Assembly: GCA_030248135.1 (NCBI GenBank)
Contig: JASANC010001008.1
Span: forward strand, 1-64,000
Length of the DNA: 64,000 nt
Source of the DNA: Theristus sp. LFF4_11
Taxonomy: Eukaryota; Nematoda; Chromadorea; Monhysterida; Xyalidae
Reading direction: 5' to 3'
Below are positions 12,901-22,772 of the stretch, piece by piece (within the stretch, counting starts at the first letter, position 1; each line of letters opens with the position of its first letter). Under the pieces are notes generated by a model. The model ran no database searches. It saw only the letters and a program-made list of their open reading frames with translations, and was not told where the DNA came from. Position numbers and translations under genes: made by a program.

Positions 12901-15303
12901 ACGGTATGCGGTTCTTGTGCTTTTGCTGACATTTGCCAATGGCATCTATGATCGCATTGAAATCGTCTGAGGTGCACGTTTTCGGCGCACAGACGCTGAC
13001 GACCACGGGCATCGTGTCGAACGGTAGCTCGGAGACGGTCGTGTTTTTCAGTATCTGCAGTATATTTTGAATTCTGTTGTTTCTTTTATCTTCATGAGAG
13101 ATTTTTCCAGCGCGTCGAATGTTTTATTGGAAACGCATTCGCAAAATATTATTGGTCGAAAACTTCCGTGTGAAATGTGCACCTTATTCAATAGGACATC
13201 CATTTCCAGTTGACACATTTGCATGCGAATTGGTTTGCTGAAATTGAAAGTTGAAACTAAGCTCGTTGAAATTATAAAAAAAACAGAAAAAAACAATATA
13301 AATTGAACAATTTCAGAAACAATATCCCCAGAATTGAAACAGTGCCTTAATGACTACCTCGTCTCGTTCTCATACAAGCGAGTTTCAGCCTCGATTGCAG
13401 CACATTCATCAAAGGCGCCCAGAGAAATGAAGAAATTGAAATACATATCCTCGTCACGGAACAGCCAGCTGGTGTGATCGTCATACTTGCCGGTCGCGTC
13501 CAACGCTGTGAATATCCGAAAAAGCATACCGTATTACCTCTAATAAACCCCCATGGGGGTTTATTTCTTCAGCGACTTCTGTGGGTGGGGGTTTATTTTT
13601 GGGGGGGGGCTTTATTTTGGGGGGGGGGTATTTGGAAACCATTTTTAGGGGTGGGCAAAATGGGAAAAATACCTTCCATGGCAGGAAGGAAGTCGCAGAA
13701 ACTTCTACTCTACATAGAAATTTCCTTTTACAACAGCCTTTTGTAATGAAATTACCATTAACTCATCCATTTGGGGCCTTTGGTAGCACAATTTCATTTT
13801 CACTGCAACCAGCCACTGAATTCGCTGGGTATGTGTTTCAAACAGGTTTCAATAATCCCCCATGGGGGGATTATTTTTGGGGGGGGGGATTATTTGGAAA
13901 CTTGTCGAGGGGGTGGGGGTTTATTTTGGGGGGGGGGGTTAATTTTGGGGGGGGGGTTAATAGAGGTAATACGGTATTTCGAAAAAATTGCTTCCGTAGG
14001 TTAGATTCATTCCATATTTCTGACAAAAACGGCACAAAACGAGAGAAAAAACATGAATTTTTTTAAAATCTTAAACCAACGAAACTAAACTGTAAACCGT
14101 AAATCATAAATCAATTTAGACTATAAGCCAGCGAAATGACTACCATATATGCACAGGAATCGAATCTTTGTCATTTATTCTCGTTTTTTACTTTGTTTTT
14201 TCATATTGTGGCGGAAGTGTAAGAAACGAGCGAAGAAACAGAAAGCAACCATATCAAAAGTCATATCCTCTTCTCAACGCACCGTCAAACGTCCACTTGT
14301 AGTTCTTCCTGAACGTCGGATGCTGCTGGTGCTGCTGTCCATCATCAGTAGCACAGTTGAACGCTAAATCGCAGGCAAATCAGCTGGACAGGTTGGTGAT
14401 CACGTGATCAGCATGCGTTCTGTGCAGGCATTGCTGTGTGGAGGGAGGCGGAGTCTGCCCTCTGCACAAACAGCATACATCACGTGATCACCAAGCAATC
14501 AGCTGATTGTCTATAATTTAGGGCTCGACTGTGCAGTGCCGGGCACGCTGTTCGCCATCGTGCACGCGAACAGACGCAGGTCATGCGCGCAGAGGCTTCC
14601 GACGTTTTTCGCTGGCCACGCAATCAACGTGTCGCATAAGAAACGCCAAAACGGACGCGCTGAGACATGGTGAATGGTTGGTCATATGGGGAAGCGTGGT
14701 GAAACGGCGGAAGGAAAGCGCGAGTGTTGCTCAAAAAGCATTCGTTATTGCCTTTGAAAAGTGTGCGCTGATCGCTGAAGTTCAGCAAATTTGATCAAAA
14801 GAACACACGGCACCTGAATACGCTGGCGGAAACGGTACCGTTCGGATGCCGCTGTGATTTTGGTAAACAACCGACATTAGTTTCTCTTTGGCCGAACGCA
14901 AGTCTGCCTGAAAACTTTAGAGCACCTACTAGAACAAAATTCAGATTTCCCACCAAATTCGGAGGAACAAGAGGAAGATTTTTTTCACACTCAGACTGAA
15001 GCAGCATTTTAGTGTTACCACATGTGTAAATACCGCTTCATGAATGCCCCTTAAAGGTTGACGCGTTGAATGAAAAGATTGCTTTTAAACATGGGGAACC
15101 TTGAAAAGTGACTCCAACAGCAGCCAATCCTCAGTGGCGTTCTGATTTTGAGCCGACAGCATTTTCTGACGTCCACCGGCCACATATTGACGAAGTTTCT
15201 CCCAGACTGCACGGTGTTTCGGTATGTCTACGAAATCTTCGTAGAATCCAACGGACAATGGCAAGTTGGTGAGTGTCAGAATGAGAACCAGTTGAGGGTA
15301 CAT
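6901..15303 (-). CDS. NRF-6-like membrane acyltransferase (acyltransferase 3 family)
   Basis: Complete gene of 17 exons on the minus strand, 795 codons: 15303-15100, 14907-14814, 14611-14547, 14334-14283, 13505-13358, 13237-13183, 13054-12931, 12284-12221, 12030-11768, 11385-11175, 10837-10651, 9760-9681, 9558-9436, 8906-8741, 8281-8098, 7401-7259, 7125-6901 (stop TAG). All joins keep frame with GT-AG ends. Residues 1-19 are a signal peptide (MYPQLVLILTLTNLPLSVG). An extracellular Cys-containing NRF domain follows, with ALDATGKYDD, SLGAFDEC and VCAPKTC. A multi-pass acyltransferase 3 domain then starts at LHGIRFLSMAWVMLGHQYL, whose His fits the family's conserved GHxY. It continues with TFFLLSGFLATFLFLDR, WWTNLLYINNF, GHAWYLANDMQFY and SRLTYCAYLVHP. 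Length matches C. elegans NRF-6-type proteins, which act in lipid or drug uptake; the substrate is unknown. Family assignment is firm. Confidence 0.93.
7729..7890. mobile_element. Palindromic MITE, family A (copy 2, best preserved)
   Basis: About 160 bp in an intron of the acyltransferase gene. The left end is CAGTCGAACTCTAAATTAT preceded by TA; the right end is ATAATTTAGAGTTC. Inner arms hold GGTATACATGCTTTCTGTGC and its inverted partner GCACAGAAAGCATGCATACC, so the element folds back almost fully. No coding capacity. A TA next to most copies suggests a TA target site, as in Tc1/mariner, but the superfamily is not proven. Confidence 0.8.
10405..10605 (+). repeat. Dispersed repeat family E
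   Basis: Starts CTGCGACTGAATGCGTGTGC, followed by an inverted GCAGTCGCAGAAA. It continues with GGCAATTCAAACTCGGC, GGGGACTCGGATCAC and GCGCATTGAGTCTGGGGACC. Related copies lie at 61805-61950 (inside a foldback element) and about 44525-44725, with partial matches at 1630-1700 and 3445-3515. It sits in an intron of the acyltransferase gene. No coding capacity or clear termini. Confidence 0.6.
12452..12907. mobile_element. Non-autonomous TIR element, family F (copy 1)
   Basis: 456 bp bounded by ATACCGTATTACCTCC and GAGGGTAATACGGTAT, a 13-16-bp terminal inverted repeat. The interior holds several G runs (GGTTTATTGGGGG-type), a conserved patch with GGCAAGAAAGTCGCAGAAAC, and CAGCCACTGAATTC. It sits in the acyltransferase intron between the exons 13054-12931 and 12284-12221. 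No target duplication is obvious. Confidence 0.8.
13526..13977. mobile_element. Non-autonomous TIR element, family F (copy 2)
   Basis: 452 bp with the same ends (ATACCGTATTACCTC / GAGGTAATACGGTAT) and the same interior as the copy at 12452, plus longer G runs. It lies 21 bp from the acceptor of the acyltransferase exon 13505-13358, so the splice branch region is close to or within the element. Confidence 0.8.
14354..14531. mobile_element. Palindromic MITE, family A (copy 3)
   Basis: Ends CAGTTGAACGCTAAAT and ATTTAGGGCTCGACTG; interior arms GTGATCACGTGATCAGCATG and its inverted partner. It occupies most of the acyltransferase intron between exons 14611-14547 and 14334-14283, starting 20 bp from the acceptor. 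The gene model stays open, so the insertion is probably spliced out. Confidence 0.75.
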
Positions 15304-15691
15304 CGTTGCTTCTAAAGAGTTTTTTAAAGTGTCATGTGCAGAAAAGATTGCTGTTTCTACCCATTAAATTCAAAGTGCAACGTTTGTATTTTGCAATAGA
15401 CTTTGTCCACGCAATGATTTTGGTGTTGTTTGGACTGTCTTGTCATAATCAGACACTTTGTGTTATCAGTTTTCACGTTTTGCACAAAATCTAATGTCAA
15501 CGGCAAACAGTGCGACATGCGGTGGCTTCAATTGCCAAAAATAAATAAATTGCATTGATAATAGAAGAACAACTGACCGTAATGCGCAACGACAGAACGG
15601 CTGTTTGTTTTTTTTAATCATTTTTTAAAATTATGATTTTTGTTTAACAACCCTACGTGCACCCCCCCTCAACGAGAACGCAAGGGATCGT
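15304..15691. other. Upstream region of the acyltransferase gene
   Basis: About 390 bp of AT-rich sequence before the acyltransferase start codon, presumably carrying its 5' UTR and promoter. No TATA box can be assigned with confidence. Near 15634-15653 a piece of the TTTGTTTAACAACCCTA end of family C is present. Confidence 0.4.
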
Positions 15692-16065
15692 CTCAAACTG
15701 GCCAGACTCAATCTGGCTCCGGTCTCAATCGGGCCAGTTTCAATCGGGCTCGGCTCAATCTGGCTCGGCTCAATCTGGCTCGGCTCAATCTGGCTCGGCT
15801 CAATCGGGCTCGGCTCAATCGGGCTCGGCTTAATCTGGCTTGTTTCAATCTGGCCAGACAGAATTTTTTATTATATCTTTGTGTGTGTCTTCTATTTATG
15901 TCGGGATCGTCTCAAACTGGCCAGACTCAATCTGGCTCCGGTCTCAATCGGGCCAGTTTCAATCTGGCTCGTCTCAATCTGGCTCGGCTCAATCTGGCTC
16001 GGCTTAATCGGGCTCGGCTCAATCGGGCTCGGCTTAATCTGGCTTGTTTCAACCTGGCCAGACAG
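15692..16065 (+). repeat. 15-bp minisatellite, two blocks
   Basis: Two arrays (about 15692-15865 and 15906-16065) of CTCAATCTGGCTCGG with variants (CTCAATCGGGCTCGG, TTAATCTGGCT). Each is followed by CAGACAGAATTTTTTATTATA. The period is a multiple of three, so open frames run through it (RLNLA or GSIWL repeats), but the changing frames and lack of splice context argue against coding. Inverted arrays of the same unit lie at 17133-17296 and 18888-19066. Confidence 0.9.
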
Positions 16066-16089
16066 AATTTTTTATTATATCTTTGTGTG

Positions 16090-16345
16090 TGTCTTCTATT
16101 TATGTCATAAAATTGTGGGAATGTAAACATATAAACGCGTTTTGGTTTCCCTTTTTGCCTTGGTTTCTGCAAGAATGCATGTTTTTCGAGTTATATTGAA
16201 CCAATTTTTACACTTCTTTTACCTTTCCTGACCAATTTTTTGTCATGATTTCAAATCTGAACAAAGATTTTTTATAAAGACACGAAATGAGAAGTTATCG
16301 AGAGACGGAAAAAACAAGAAAGCAACAAAAAGAGAATAACCAACT
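16090..16345. repeat. Segment duplicated at 17304-17530
   Basis: About 240 bp, from TTTATGTCATAAAATTGTGG onward, nearly identical to 17304-17530, which runs into the 3' side of the decayed transposase. This suggests a second, more heavily deleted copy of the same element in the opposite minisatellite context. Confidence 0.7.
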
Positions 16346-16349
16346 GTAG

Positions 16350-16430
16350 AAGACAGTATTTACAAACAAATTCTAGGGGTGGGGGTTTGTTGAAAAATGG
16401 CAAAAATACCTTGCATGGCAGGCAAGAAAT
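16350..16430. repeat. Family F fragment
   Basis: Short internal fragment of the ATACCGTATTACC element (AAATTCTAGGGGTGGGGGTT and TTGCATGGCAGGCAAGAAA), without either terminus. Confidence 0.6.
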
Positions 16431-16439
16431 TTTAGTCGC

Positions 16440-16850
16440 TTACTTAGAAAACATGAACTTGGACCTCCACTATTTTTTAGCCCAAACGAAAAACATTGCC
16501 CCTGTGCGGAAGCAAAGTTCGAAAAAAACGGATTTTTGCATGAAAAACAGCTATTTTTTGTCTCACATCGGGTTTATTCATCGATAACTTAAAAAAGGTA
16601 ATACAACTATTGCTGCTTTTAATTTCCTTTCACACAATCGCTCACATTTCGAGAAGGATTAGCAGTAATTTTTGACAGTTTTTTGCTTCCGCACAGGGGC
16701 AATGTTTTTCGTTTTGGCTGAAAATTGGTGGAGGTCTAAGTTTGTCTTTCAAAAGTAAGCGACTAAAATTTCAGCTCAAACGGTCCAACCGTTGGCGAGT
16801 TAGGGCAATTCAAAGTTGTACCCACTACTTTTGGACCACTCTGTACAAGA
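16440..16850. repeat. Foldback repeat with CCGCACAGGGGCAATG arms
   Basis: Left arm near 16495-16515 reads CATTGCCCCTGTGCGGAAGC; the right arm near 16685-16705 is its inverse. Outer arms carry GACCTCCAC and GTGGAGGTC. It ends in CTACTTTTGGACCACTCTGT. The same right arm and tail recur at about 54600-54770. Confidence 0.65.
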
Positions 16851-17132
16851 TGCATAAAAAGTACGAAAAAACAAAAGACAGATTGCGTATGGCATCTCGG
16901 ACATTGTGGACCATTCTGTTGTAAATGCTCTAAATTTACACATCGCCTTCATCGCTTTTCTGTGCACTCATGTGCGCACCGCTGTACAAGGTGCATGTCA
17001 TACCATTGTTTTTTACTTGTTACGTGTCAAGAAACACAGACCATTATTATTGTCCGCCACGTGTGTGTTTGTGTGTGTGCGTTTTACTTCTCCTCGTGCG
17101 CGTGTGCAGTGCACACACGCATGCAATAAAAA

Positions 17133-17296
17133 ATTCTGTCTGGCCAGATTGAAACAAGCCAGATTAAGCCGAGCCCGATTGAGCCGAGTCCGATTGAGCC
17201 GAGCCAGATTGAGCCGAGCCAAATTGAGACGAGCCCGATTGAGACTGGCCTGATTGAGACCGGAGCCAGATTGAGTCTGGCCAATTTGAGACCGAC
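17133..17296 (-). repeat. 15-bp minisatellite, inverted block
   Basis: Ten or so units of CCGAGCCAGATTGAG and variants, the reverse complement of the array at 15692-16065, ending GGCCAATTTGAGACCG. Confidence 0.9.
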
Positions 17297-17613
17297 CCAT
17301 TTATGTCATAAAATTGTGGGAATGTAAACACATAAACGCTTTTTGGTTTCCCTTTTTGCTTTGGTTTCTGCAAGAACGCATGTTTTTCGAGTTATATTGA
17401 ACCAATTTTTACACTTATTTTACCTTTCCTGACCAATTTTTTGTCATAATTTCAAATCTGAACATGGATTTTTTATAAAGAGAAGTTATCGAGAGACGAA
17501 AAAAACAAGAAAGCAACAAAGAGAGAATAGCGACAGAAACATGATATCTGCAAAAAACGCTCGGAGTATACACGCACAGAAAACAGAACAGCGGTAACAC
17601 CAACGGGTTGAAG

Positions 17614-18457
17614 TCAGAACGTGAAGTTGTGCGCCACAGCGCGCAGGTATTCGCAAACACTGTCATACTCATTTTCTTGATTGTTTTTGAAAATGTTTTG
17701 TAAACGTTCGTTGACCTCTTTGTACTTCTTCTTTGACGGTGGTACTCATGCTCTGGCTGACAGCCGCGGAATGAGTGGTGCTGCGCCAAAAGTCCCGTCA
17801 TAATGCCACTCAGTCGCACTTTCCAAAACACCGGTGCACGAAATCCGGCCAAACACAATGATGCGGTCGGCGCTGTAGCCATCGGGGTGACTGTCAAACA
17901 CTACAAATTGCATCTGCCGCCCATCTTGCAGGGAAAGTGTTGTCCATTCGTCGGGCAATGGACCGAGTTCGGCGAGAACGGACGGGCAAACTGGATTGCC
18001 GGCTTTTCGGCTTCTGTAGACAAGTTGTTTCAGTGCGCGATCTGACGGAATGACTCCATGGGTGGCAACAGGAAGTGGTCGCTTTGCGGTGTCTAAGATC
18101 ACAGTTGGCGTTTCTTGAGTGCTTTTTGCGTGTTCTTTTATGGTTGTGACTGCTTCCCGAATTGCGCAAGACGCTGGATCGCCGGCATGATTGTGTTTCG
18201 TGACGACTTTTGTGATTTGTGAGTTCGTTTCGTAGATTCGCCGTTACACGTTGACTTCTTCGTTGATCCGACTTGAGGTGCTTTGGAGAGCTTCTGACAT
18301 ATTGGTGACCTTCGGAGTCAAGCAGCAGATCTCGGTTGTGGCTTGTCTTTGCCATTTTGCACGCCATTGTCATCAGATGTTGACACGCTTCGGGTTCACA
18401 AACAGCTGAAAATTCACTGCACTCTAAATAAACGTCAGAAAATTCAACCGAAACCAA
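17614..18457 (-). pseudogene. Decayed FLYWCH/MULE-type transposase
   Basis: Three frames together carry landmarks of MULE-derived FLYWCH proteins, in the right order. The FLYWCH zinc-finger end is RIYETNSQITKVVTKHNHAG, giving the closing H-N-H. A linker with AVTTIKEHAKSTQETP follows. The start of the transposase region is VLESATEWHYDGTFGAAP, the W-x-x-DGTF motif. A C-terminal tail, EVNERLQNIF and CEYLRAVAHNFTF, ends in TGA. The open frame breaks just before the FLYWCH end (a stop in VNV*RRIYETN) and again after DGTF. The whole catalytic core between DGTF and the tail is missing, so it cannot be an active transposase. It lies in a repeat nest between direct repeats. Confidence 0.7.
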
Positions 18458-18887
18458 AAGTTTGATAACAATTTTGATTAAAAAAGTGGGAAAACTACTG
18501 GACAGAACAAATTACACGCAAATAAACGAAGTTTCTTACTCAATTCAAAAAATTGATGAAGGATGGATGCAAAATCTTTTGAAAAAACATTATACAAGAT
18601 GCACAAAAGGTCACGAAAAAACAAAAGACAGATTGCGTGTGGCATCTCTGATATTGTGGACCATTCTGTTGCAAATGCTCTAAATTTACACATCGTGTTC
18701 ACCGCTTTTCTGTGCACTCATACACTGTGCACTGTGCGCACCGCTGTACAAGGTGCAAGTCATACCATTGTTTTTTACTTGTTACGTGTGTACACAGACC
18801 ATTATTGACCGCCACGTGTGTGTTTGTGTGTGTGCGTTTTACTTCTCCCCCGAGAGCGTGTGTAGTGCACACACGCATGCAATAAAA

Positions 18888-19066
18888 AATTCTGTCTGGC
18901 CTGATTGAAACAAGGCAGATTAAGCCGAGCCCGATTGAGCCGAGCCCGATTGAGCCGAGCCAGATTGAGCCGAGCCAGATTGAGCCGAGCCAGATTGAGC
19001 CGAGCCAGATTGAAACTGGCCTGATTGAGACCGGAGCCAGATTGAGTCTGGCCAATTTGAGACCGA
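18888..19066 (-). repeat. 15-bp minisatellite, second inverted block
   Basis: Eleven or so units of CCGAGCCAGATTGAG type, preceded by ATTCTGTCTGGCCTGATTGA, matching the block at 17133-17296. Confidence 0.9.
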
Positions 19067-19254
19067 CCCGAACGCAAGGCAGCTGACACCCCCCCCCTCT
19101 AAAATTAGGCAAACACACCCTCACCCGAGGTCCCGCGCCCGCCAGATTTCGCTACTGGTTGAATGGCTGCTTTTAGGTGCAATTTTAATTGCATGACTTG
19201 GTTGTTTAACAATATTTGACGTTGACCCCCTAGAATTACCGTGCCTGTCCTCAG

Positions 19255-19548
19255 ACATGCACGGGAGCCTGGTAGGTACTCTTTATAAATATGGGTCCGC
19301 TCAAATTTTATCGCACCGCGCTTGTTGATGGCTCAAATGAAAGCCCTCGTTCTGCTGAGTAATCCTGTGTGAGGGTTTTTTAAAATTCAAATTTTTTTTG
19401 TTATTCGAAGTTATTTGAATTTGAAATTTTCGATTGAGTGCGTCTGTGTCTGTGGTAAGTGTGTACAGTGCACTGAATGACTGTATTTATGTGCTTGATG
19501 GATATTTTTGATGGATACCGTTCACATGATTGCATGAAACAGTCAGTT
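19255..19548 (+). repeat. Arm of a large inverted repeat (left)
   Basis: Contains AAATATGGGTCCGCTCAAAT, CCCTCGTTCTGCTGAGTAATC and GTTCACATGATTGCATGAAA. It is repeated directly at about 20298-20572 and inverted at 22150-22345, where it again adjoins the 56-bp minisatellite. A shorter inverted piece is at 28255-28340. Confidence 0.7.
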
Positions 19549-19886
19549 GGTGGCGCGTAAACTGCGCTTGCAAGTTGTTTGTTGTTCGCTTTGCACAATC
19601 ACGATGTAGCGCGTAAACTGCGCTTGCAAGTTGTTTGTTGTTCGCTTTGCACAATCACGATGTAGCGCGTAAACTGCGCTTGCAAGTTGTTTATTGTTCG
19701 CTTTGCACAATCACGATGTAGCGCGTAAACTGCGGTTGCAAGTTGTTTGTTGTTCGCTTTGCACAATCACGATGTAGCGCGTAAACTGCGCTTGCAAGTT
19801 GTTTATTGTTCGCTTTGCACAATCACGATGTAGCGCGTAAACTGCGCTTGCAAGTTGTTTGTTGTTCGCTTTGCACAATCACGATG
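19549..19886 (+). repeat. 56-bp minisatellite, six copies
   Basis: Unit GTAGCGCGTAAACTGCGCTT followed by GCAAGTTGTTTGTTGTTCGC and TTTGCACAATCACGAT, repeated six times at a 56-bp period with only single-base differences. The unit contains the palindromic stretch GCGCGTAAACTGCGC. Reverse-complement copies form the array at 21836-22155. Confidence 0.95.
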
Positions 19887-20992
19887 TAGCATCTCGTTGC
19901 ACGCAACAGAACAACTGAAATACGCATCGAATAAAGAAAGATGCGGATGCCGGCATGCGTGCACGCTTTTTGTGCAACGTTGAGCAAATGAAGCTTCAAA
20001 TAAAAATATCGCAGCTTTTATTCAACAAAAAAGTACAATGAGCGGACCGGAACTCTTCAGGCCTTTTCAGGCCACATTTAGAGGGCCGCAATTATACCCC
20101 TCCCGTCGGGGTCTTACCCCGCGCGTTTTCCGAAACTTTGATTGCAGGGACCGGACACCGCGGCGGACAGGAGTAGGACATCGGACACAAAGTCGGACAT
20201 TTAATTTAGCGTGCGGTCACTACGCAATCTTTTGACTGTGGCTGTGTTGTCTTATTCTTCTCATCGTGCCGTGTTTGTCCGTCCGTCGGTACTCCTTCAA
20301 AATATGGGTCCGCTCAAATTTCATCGCAGCGGGCTGATTAATGGCTCAAATGAAAGCCCTCGTTCTACTGAGTAGGGTAATCCTGTGTATGGGTTTTTTT
20401 GAAATTCAAAATTTTGAAGAATTTTTGTTATTTGAATTTGAAATTTTCGATTAAAAGCGTCTGTGGTGAGCGTGTACAGTGCACTGAATGTTGTATTTAT
20501 GTGCTTGATAGATACCGGTATTTATGATGGATACCGTTAGTTCACATGATTGCATGAAACAGTCATACGTCTGAAAGTAGGGCCCGCGGGTTCAGTACCG
20601 AAGACGTGGGTGGGTGGGAGGGTACGTACATCCCCCTAGAGCACTCGAGACCTCCGCATGGGGGGGGGGGGGTGGGCGTGGGGGTGGTCACGCGACACCA
20701 ACCAGCTAAAACCTGACACTGGACCATCCACACCCCCCTCGAAATTTGCTTGACACCCAACTCACCCCCTCACATGGACCTAAGTTACAGTGACACACCT
20801 CAAAATTTTCTCGGACCACCCAAAAAGCATGAACTTTTGCTCAAAAATCATGATTTTTTGTCTCTAAAGTCTATAATATAAGCTGAATATATGATAACTT
20901 GACATTCTTTCGATTTTTTCAAAGATTTTGCAGCAAAATTTGGCGTTTTTCCTTCAAAATTTAAGCGAAAAAACATCATGGGTGGGGTGGGG
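19887..20992. repeat. Repeat-derived spacer with G-run element
   Basis: Holds a second direct copy of the inverted-repeat arm (20298-20572). From about 20594 there is a G-run element starting CAGTACCGAAGACG, like the hAT-type element at 26024-26564. Its expected right end was not located, so it is partial or broken by the family D insertion at 20993. No gene seen. Confidence 0.55.
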
Positions 20993-21723
20993 ATAGAGAT
21001 GTAACGGTCAAAAAAAAATTTTTAAATTTTTTTAAAAAGGAAAAAATGAGCATTTTTTATTTTTTTATTATAAATTTTTGAATTTTTTTCTTTAATGTGC
21101 CTTGAAAATGCCGTTTTTGGCATAATTTTTCGAAAGTTCAACAAAATATTTTCTTTGACTTTACCTTGTCACTTAGTCTTCAACGCTGCAGGTGGTATTC
21201 TGGATCGATTTATCGACTGTTTTCAGCCTTGGTGAGTGATGATCGACTCGCGCATTGAAGTACTTGAGCGTCGCAAAGGCTAGTTCAACAAATTCCGATG
21301 CCGCTAAGGTGAGATAGAAGCAGAGAACTCACATTTATGCATCGTTTTTCAGGATCTCGAAAGGTCGAAATTGCACTGTCTGCCACTGCAAGCGTAACTT
21401 CGTTGGTTGCTCGTTGCTGTTTCGCCTCGTGTCGTCAGCATGATCACACCGGTTTGTTGTTGAACTTGTTTCCGTGTTATTTGAGGTGAATTGAGAGGCA
21501 AAACACGAGACGTGATGTCGTCGGTGGGAAAATGGGGTCGCCGAAACCAAGCCTGAAATTTTCACCCTCCTCCCATATGAGTGGGGGTCATATGGTAAGT
21601 CGGTGGCTCCTCAGATGGTGATATTCGGACTCCCTGAAAAATTCTGAACAACTTTGATTTAAAAAAAATTAAAAAAAAATTTTTTTAAGAAAAAAAATAG
21701 AAATTTTTTTTTGACATCTCTAG
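20993..21723 (-). mobile_element. TIR element, family D (copy 1)
   Basis: About 730 bp, reverse complement of the copy at 51029-51760 at high identity. Ends TAGAGATGT and ACATCTCTAG; subterminal regions are long A/T tracts. The middle carries GGGAGTCCGAATATCACCAT and TTCAACAACAAACCGGTGTG in the other orientation. It lies inside a G-run element; GTGGGG-like sequence on both sides makes the target duplication uncertain here. Confidence 0.8.
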
Positions 21724-21835
21724 GTGGGGCGTGGGGGTAGAGATGTAACGGTCAAAAAAAATTTTGAGTGGGGGGGGGGTGTGCGTGCACCTCCCAGAAA
21801 TTTTTCTACAATAGTGCACCCCCCCAACAAAGCGA

Positions 21836-22155
21836 ACAGCAAACAACTTGCAAGCGCAGTTTACGCGCCACATCGTGATTGTGCAAAGCGAACAACAAGC
21901 AACTTGCAAGCGCAGTTCACGCGCTACATCGTGATTGTGCAAAGCGAACAACAAGCAACTTGCAAGCGCAGTTTACGCGCCACATCGTGATTGTGCAAAG
22001 CGAACAACAAACAACTTGCAAGCGCAGTTTACGCGCTACATCGTGATTGTGCAAAGCGAACAACAAACAACTTGCAAGCGCAGTTTACGCGCTACATCGT
22101 GATTGTGCAAAGCGAACAACAAACAACTTGCAAGCGCAGTTTACGCGCCACCAAC
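21836..22155 (-). repeat. 56-bp minisatellite, inverted array
   Basis: Nearly six copies of the reverse complement of the 19549-19886 unit. With 19255-19886 it forms a large imperfect inverted repeat about 3 kb across. Confidence 0.95.
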
Positions 22156-22345
22156 TGACTGTTTCATGCAATCATGTGAACGGTATCCATCAAAAATATC
22201 CATCAAGCACATAAACACGCTGGCCACAGAGCACAGACAGACGAACTCAATTGAAAATTTCAAATTCAAATAACTTCTTCAAAATTTTGAATTTAAAAAA
22301 ACCCTCACTGCCTCACACAGGATTACTCAGCAGAACGAGCATAGT

Positions 22346-22772
22346 TGTTCTAGGGGGGGGGGGGGGCAGTACCGTGGGCGGGGGGGGGGGGGGGGGGGGG
22401 GGTACACCCCCCAGAGCACCAGAGACCGTCGGGGGGGGGGGGGGGTGGGGGGGCACCGTGCCACCCCCCCCTAAAACCGGGCACCCCCTCCCCCATCGGA
22501 CCCCCCCCCCCCTCGAAAATTTGGCCGACACCCCCCCACACCCCCCCCCCTGGAAATTTTGTCTGGCGGAGACCCCCCCCCCCCGAAATTTTCTGCACAC
22601 CCTAAATTTTTTTTCGAAAATCATGATTTTTTGTCTATAAAGTCTATAATATAAGCTGAATACATGATAACTTGACCATCTTCATTGTAATTTCAAAGAT
22701 TTTGCAGCTAAATTTAGCGTTTTTCCTTTAAAATTTAAGCGAAAAAATTTCATGGGGGGGGGTGGGGGGTAG
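22346..22772. repeat. G/C-run element with CAGTACCGTGGGC end
   Basis: From 22367 the sequence CAGTACCGTGGGCGGGG begins a stretch of very long G and C runs separated by AGAGCACCAGAGACCGTCGG, AAATTTTGGCCGACACC-type and GTCTGGCGGAGACCCC motifs. The inverted end GCCCACGGTACTG is at 24722-24735, suggesting an outer element 22367-24735 containing the family C copies. A second copy starts at 24820. Run lengths may be unreliable. Confidence 0.6.

Larger units (their letters stand above)
16851..19075. repeat. Direct repeats flanking transposase remnant
   Basis: Segments 16851-17296 and 18593-19066 are direct copies of each other. Both run from AGATGCA(T/C)AAAA, through CACACGCATGCAATAAAAAA, into an inverted block of the 15-bp minisatellite. 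Between them lies the decayed FLYWCH/MULE gene. They could be subterminal parts of one element family inserted twice, or a tandem duplication; they lack LTR hallmarks I can confirm. Confidence 0.65.

Noticed and set aside
15640..16110. Open frame encoding RLNLARLNRA repeats, and reverse-strand equivalents near 17013 and 18699
   Set aside because: Product of a 15-bp minisatellite whose period is a multiple of three; open frames in several phases and both strands show it is not selected coding.
16851..19066. LTR retrotransposon with about 450-bp LTRs
   Set aside because: Direct repeats are present, but the sequence between encodes MULE-type remnants, not gag-pol, and no primer-binding site or polypurine tract is evident.
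19549..19886. CRISPR-like array of 56-bp units
   Set aside because: No spacers between units; tandem minisatellite.
22251..22640. Gly/Pro-rich open frames over G and C runs (also 24522-25417 and 52513-52939)
   Set aside because: They translate homopolymer runs of transposon families; frames depend on uncertain run lengths.
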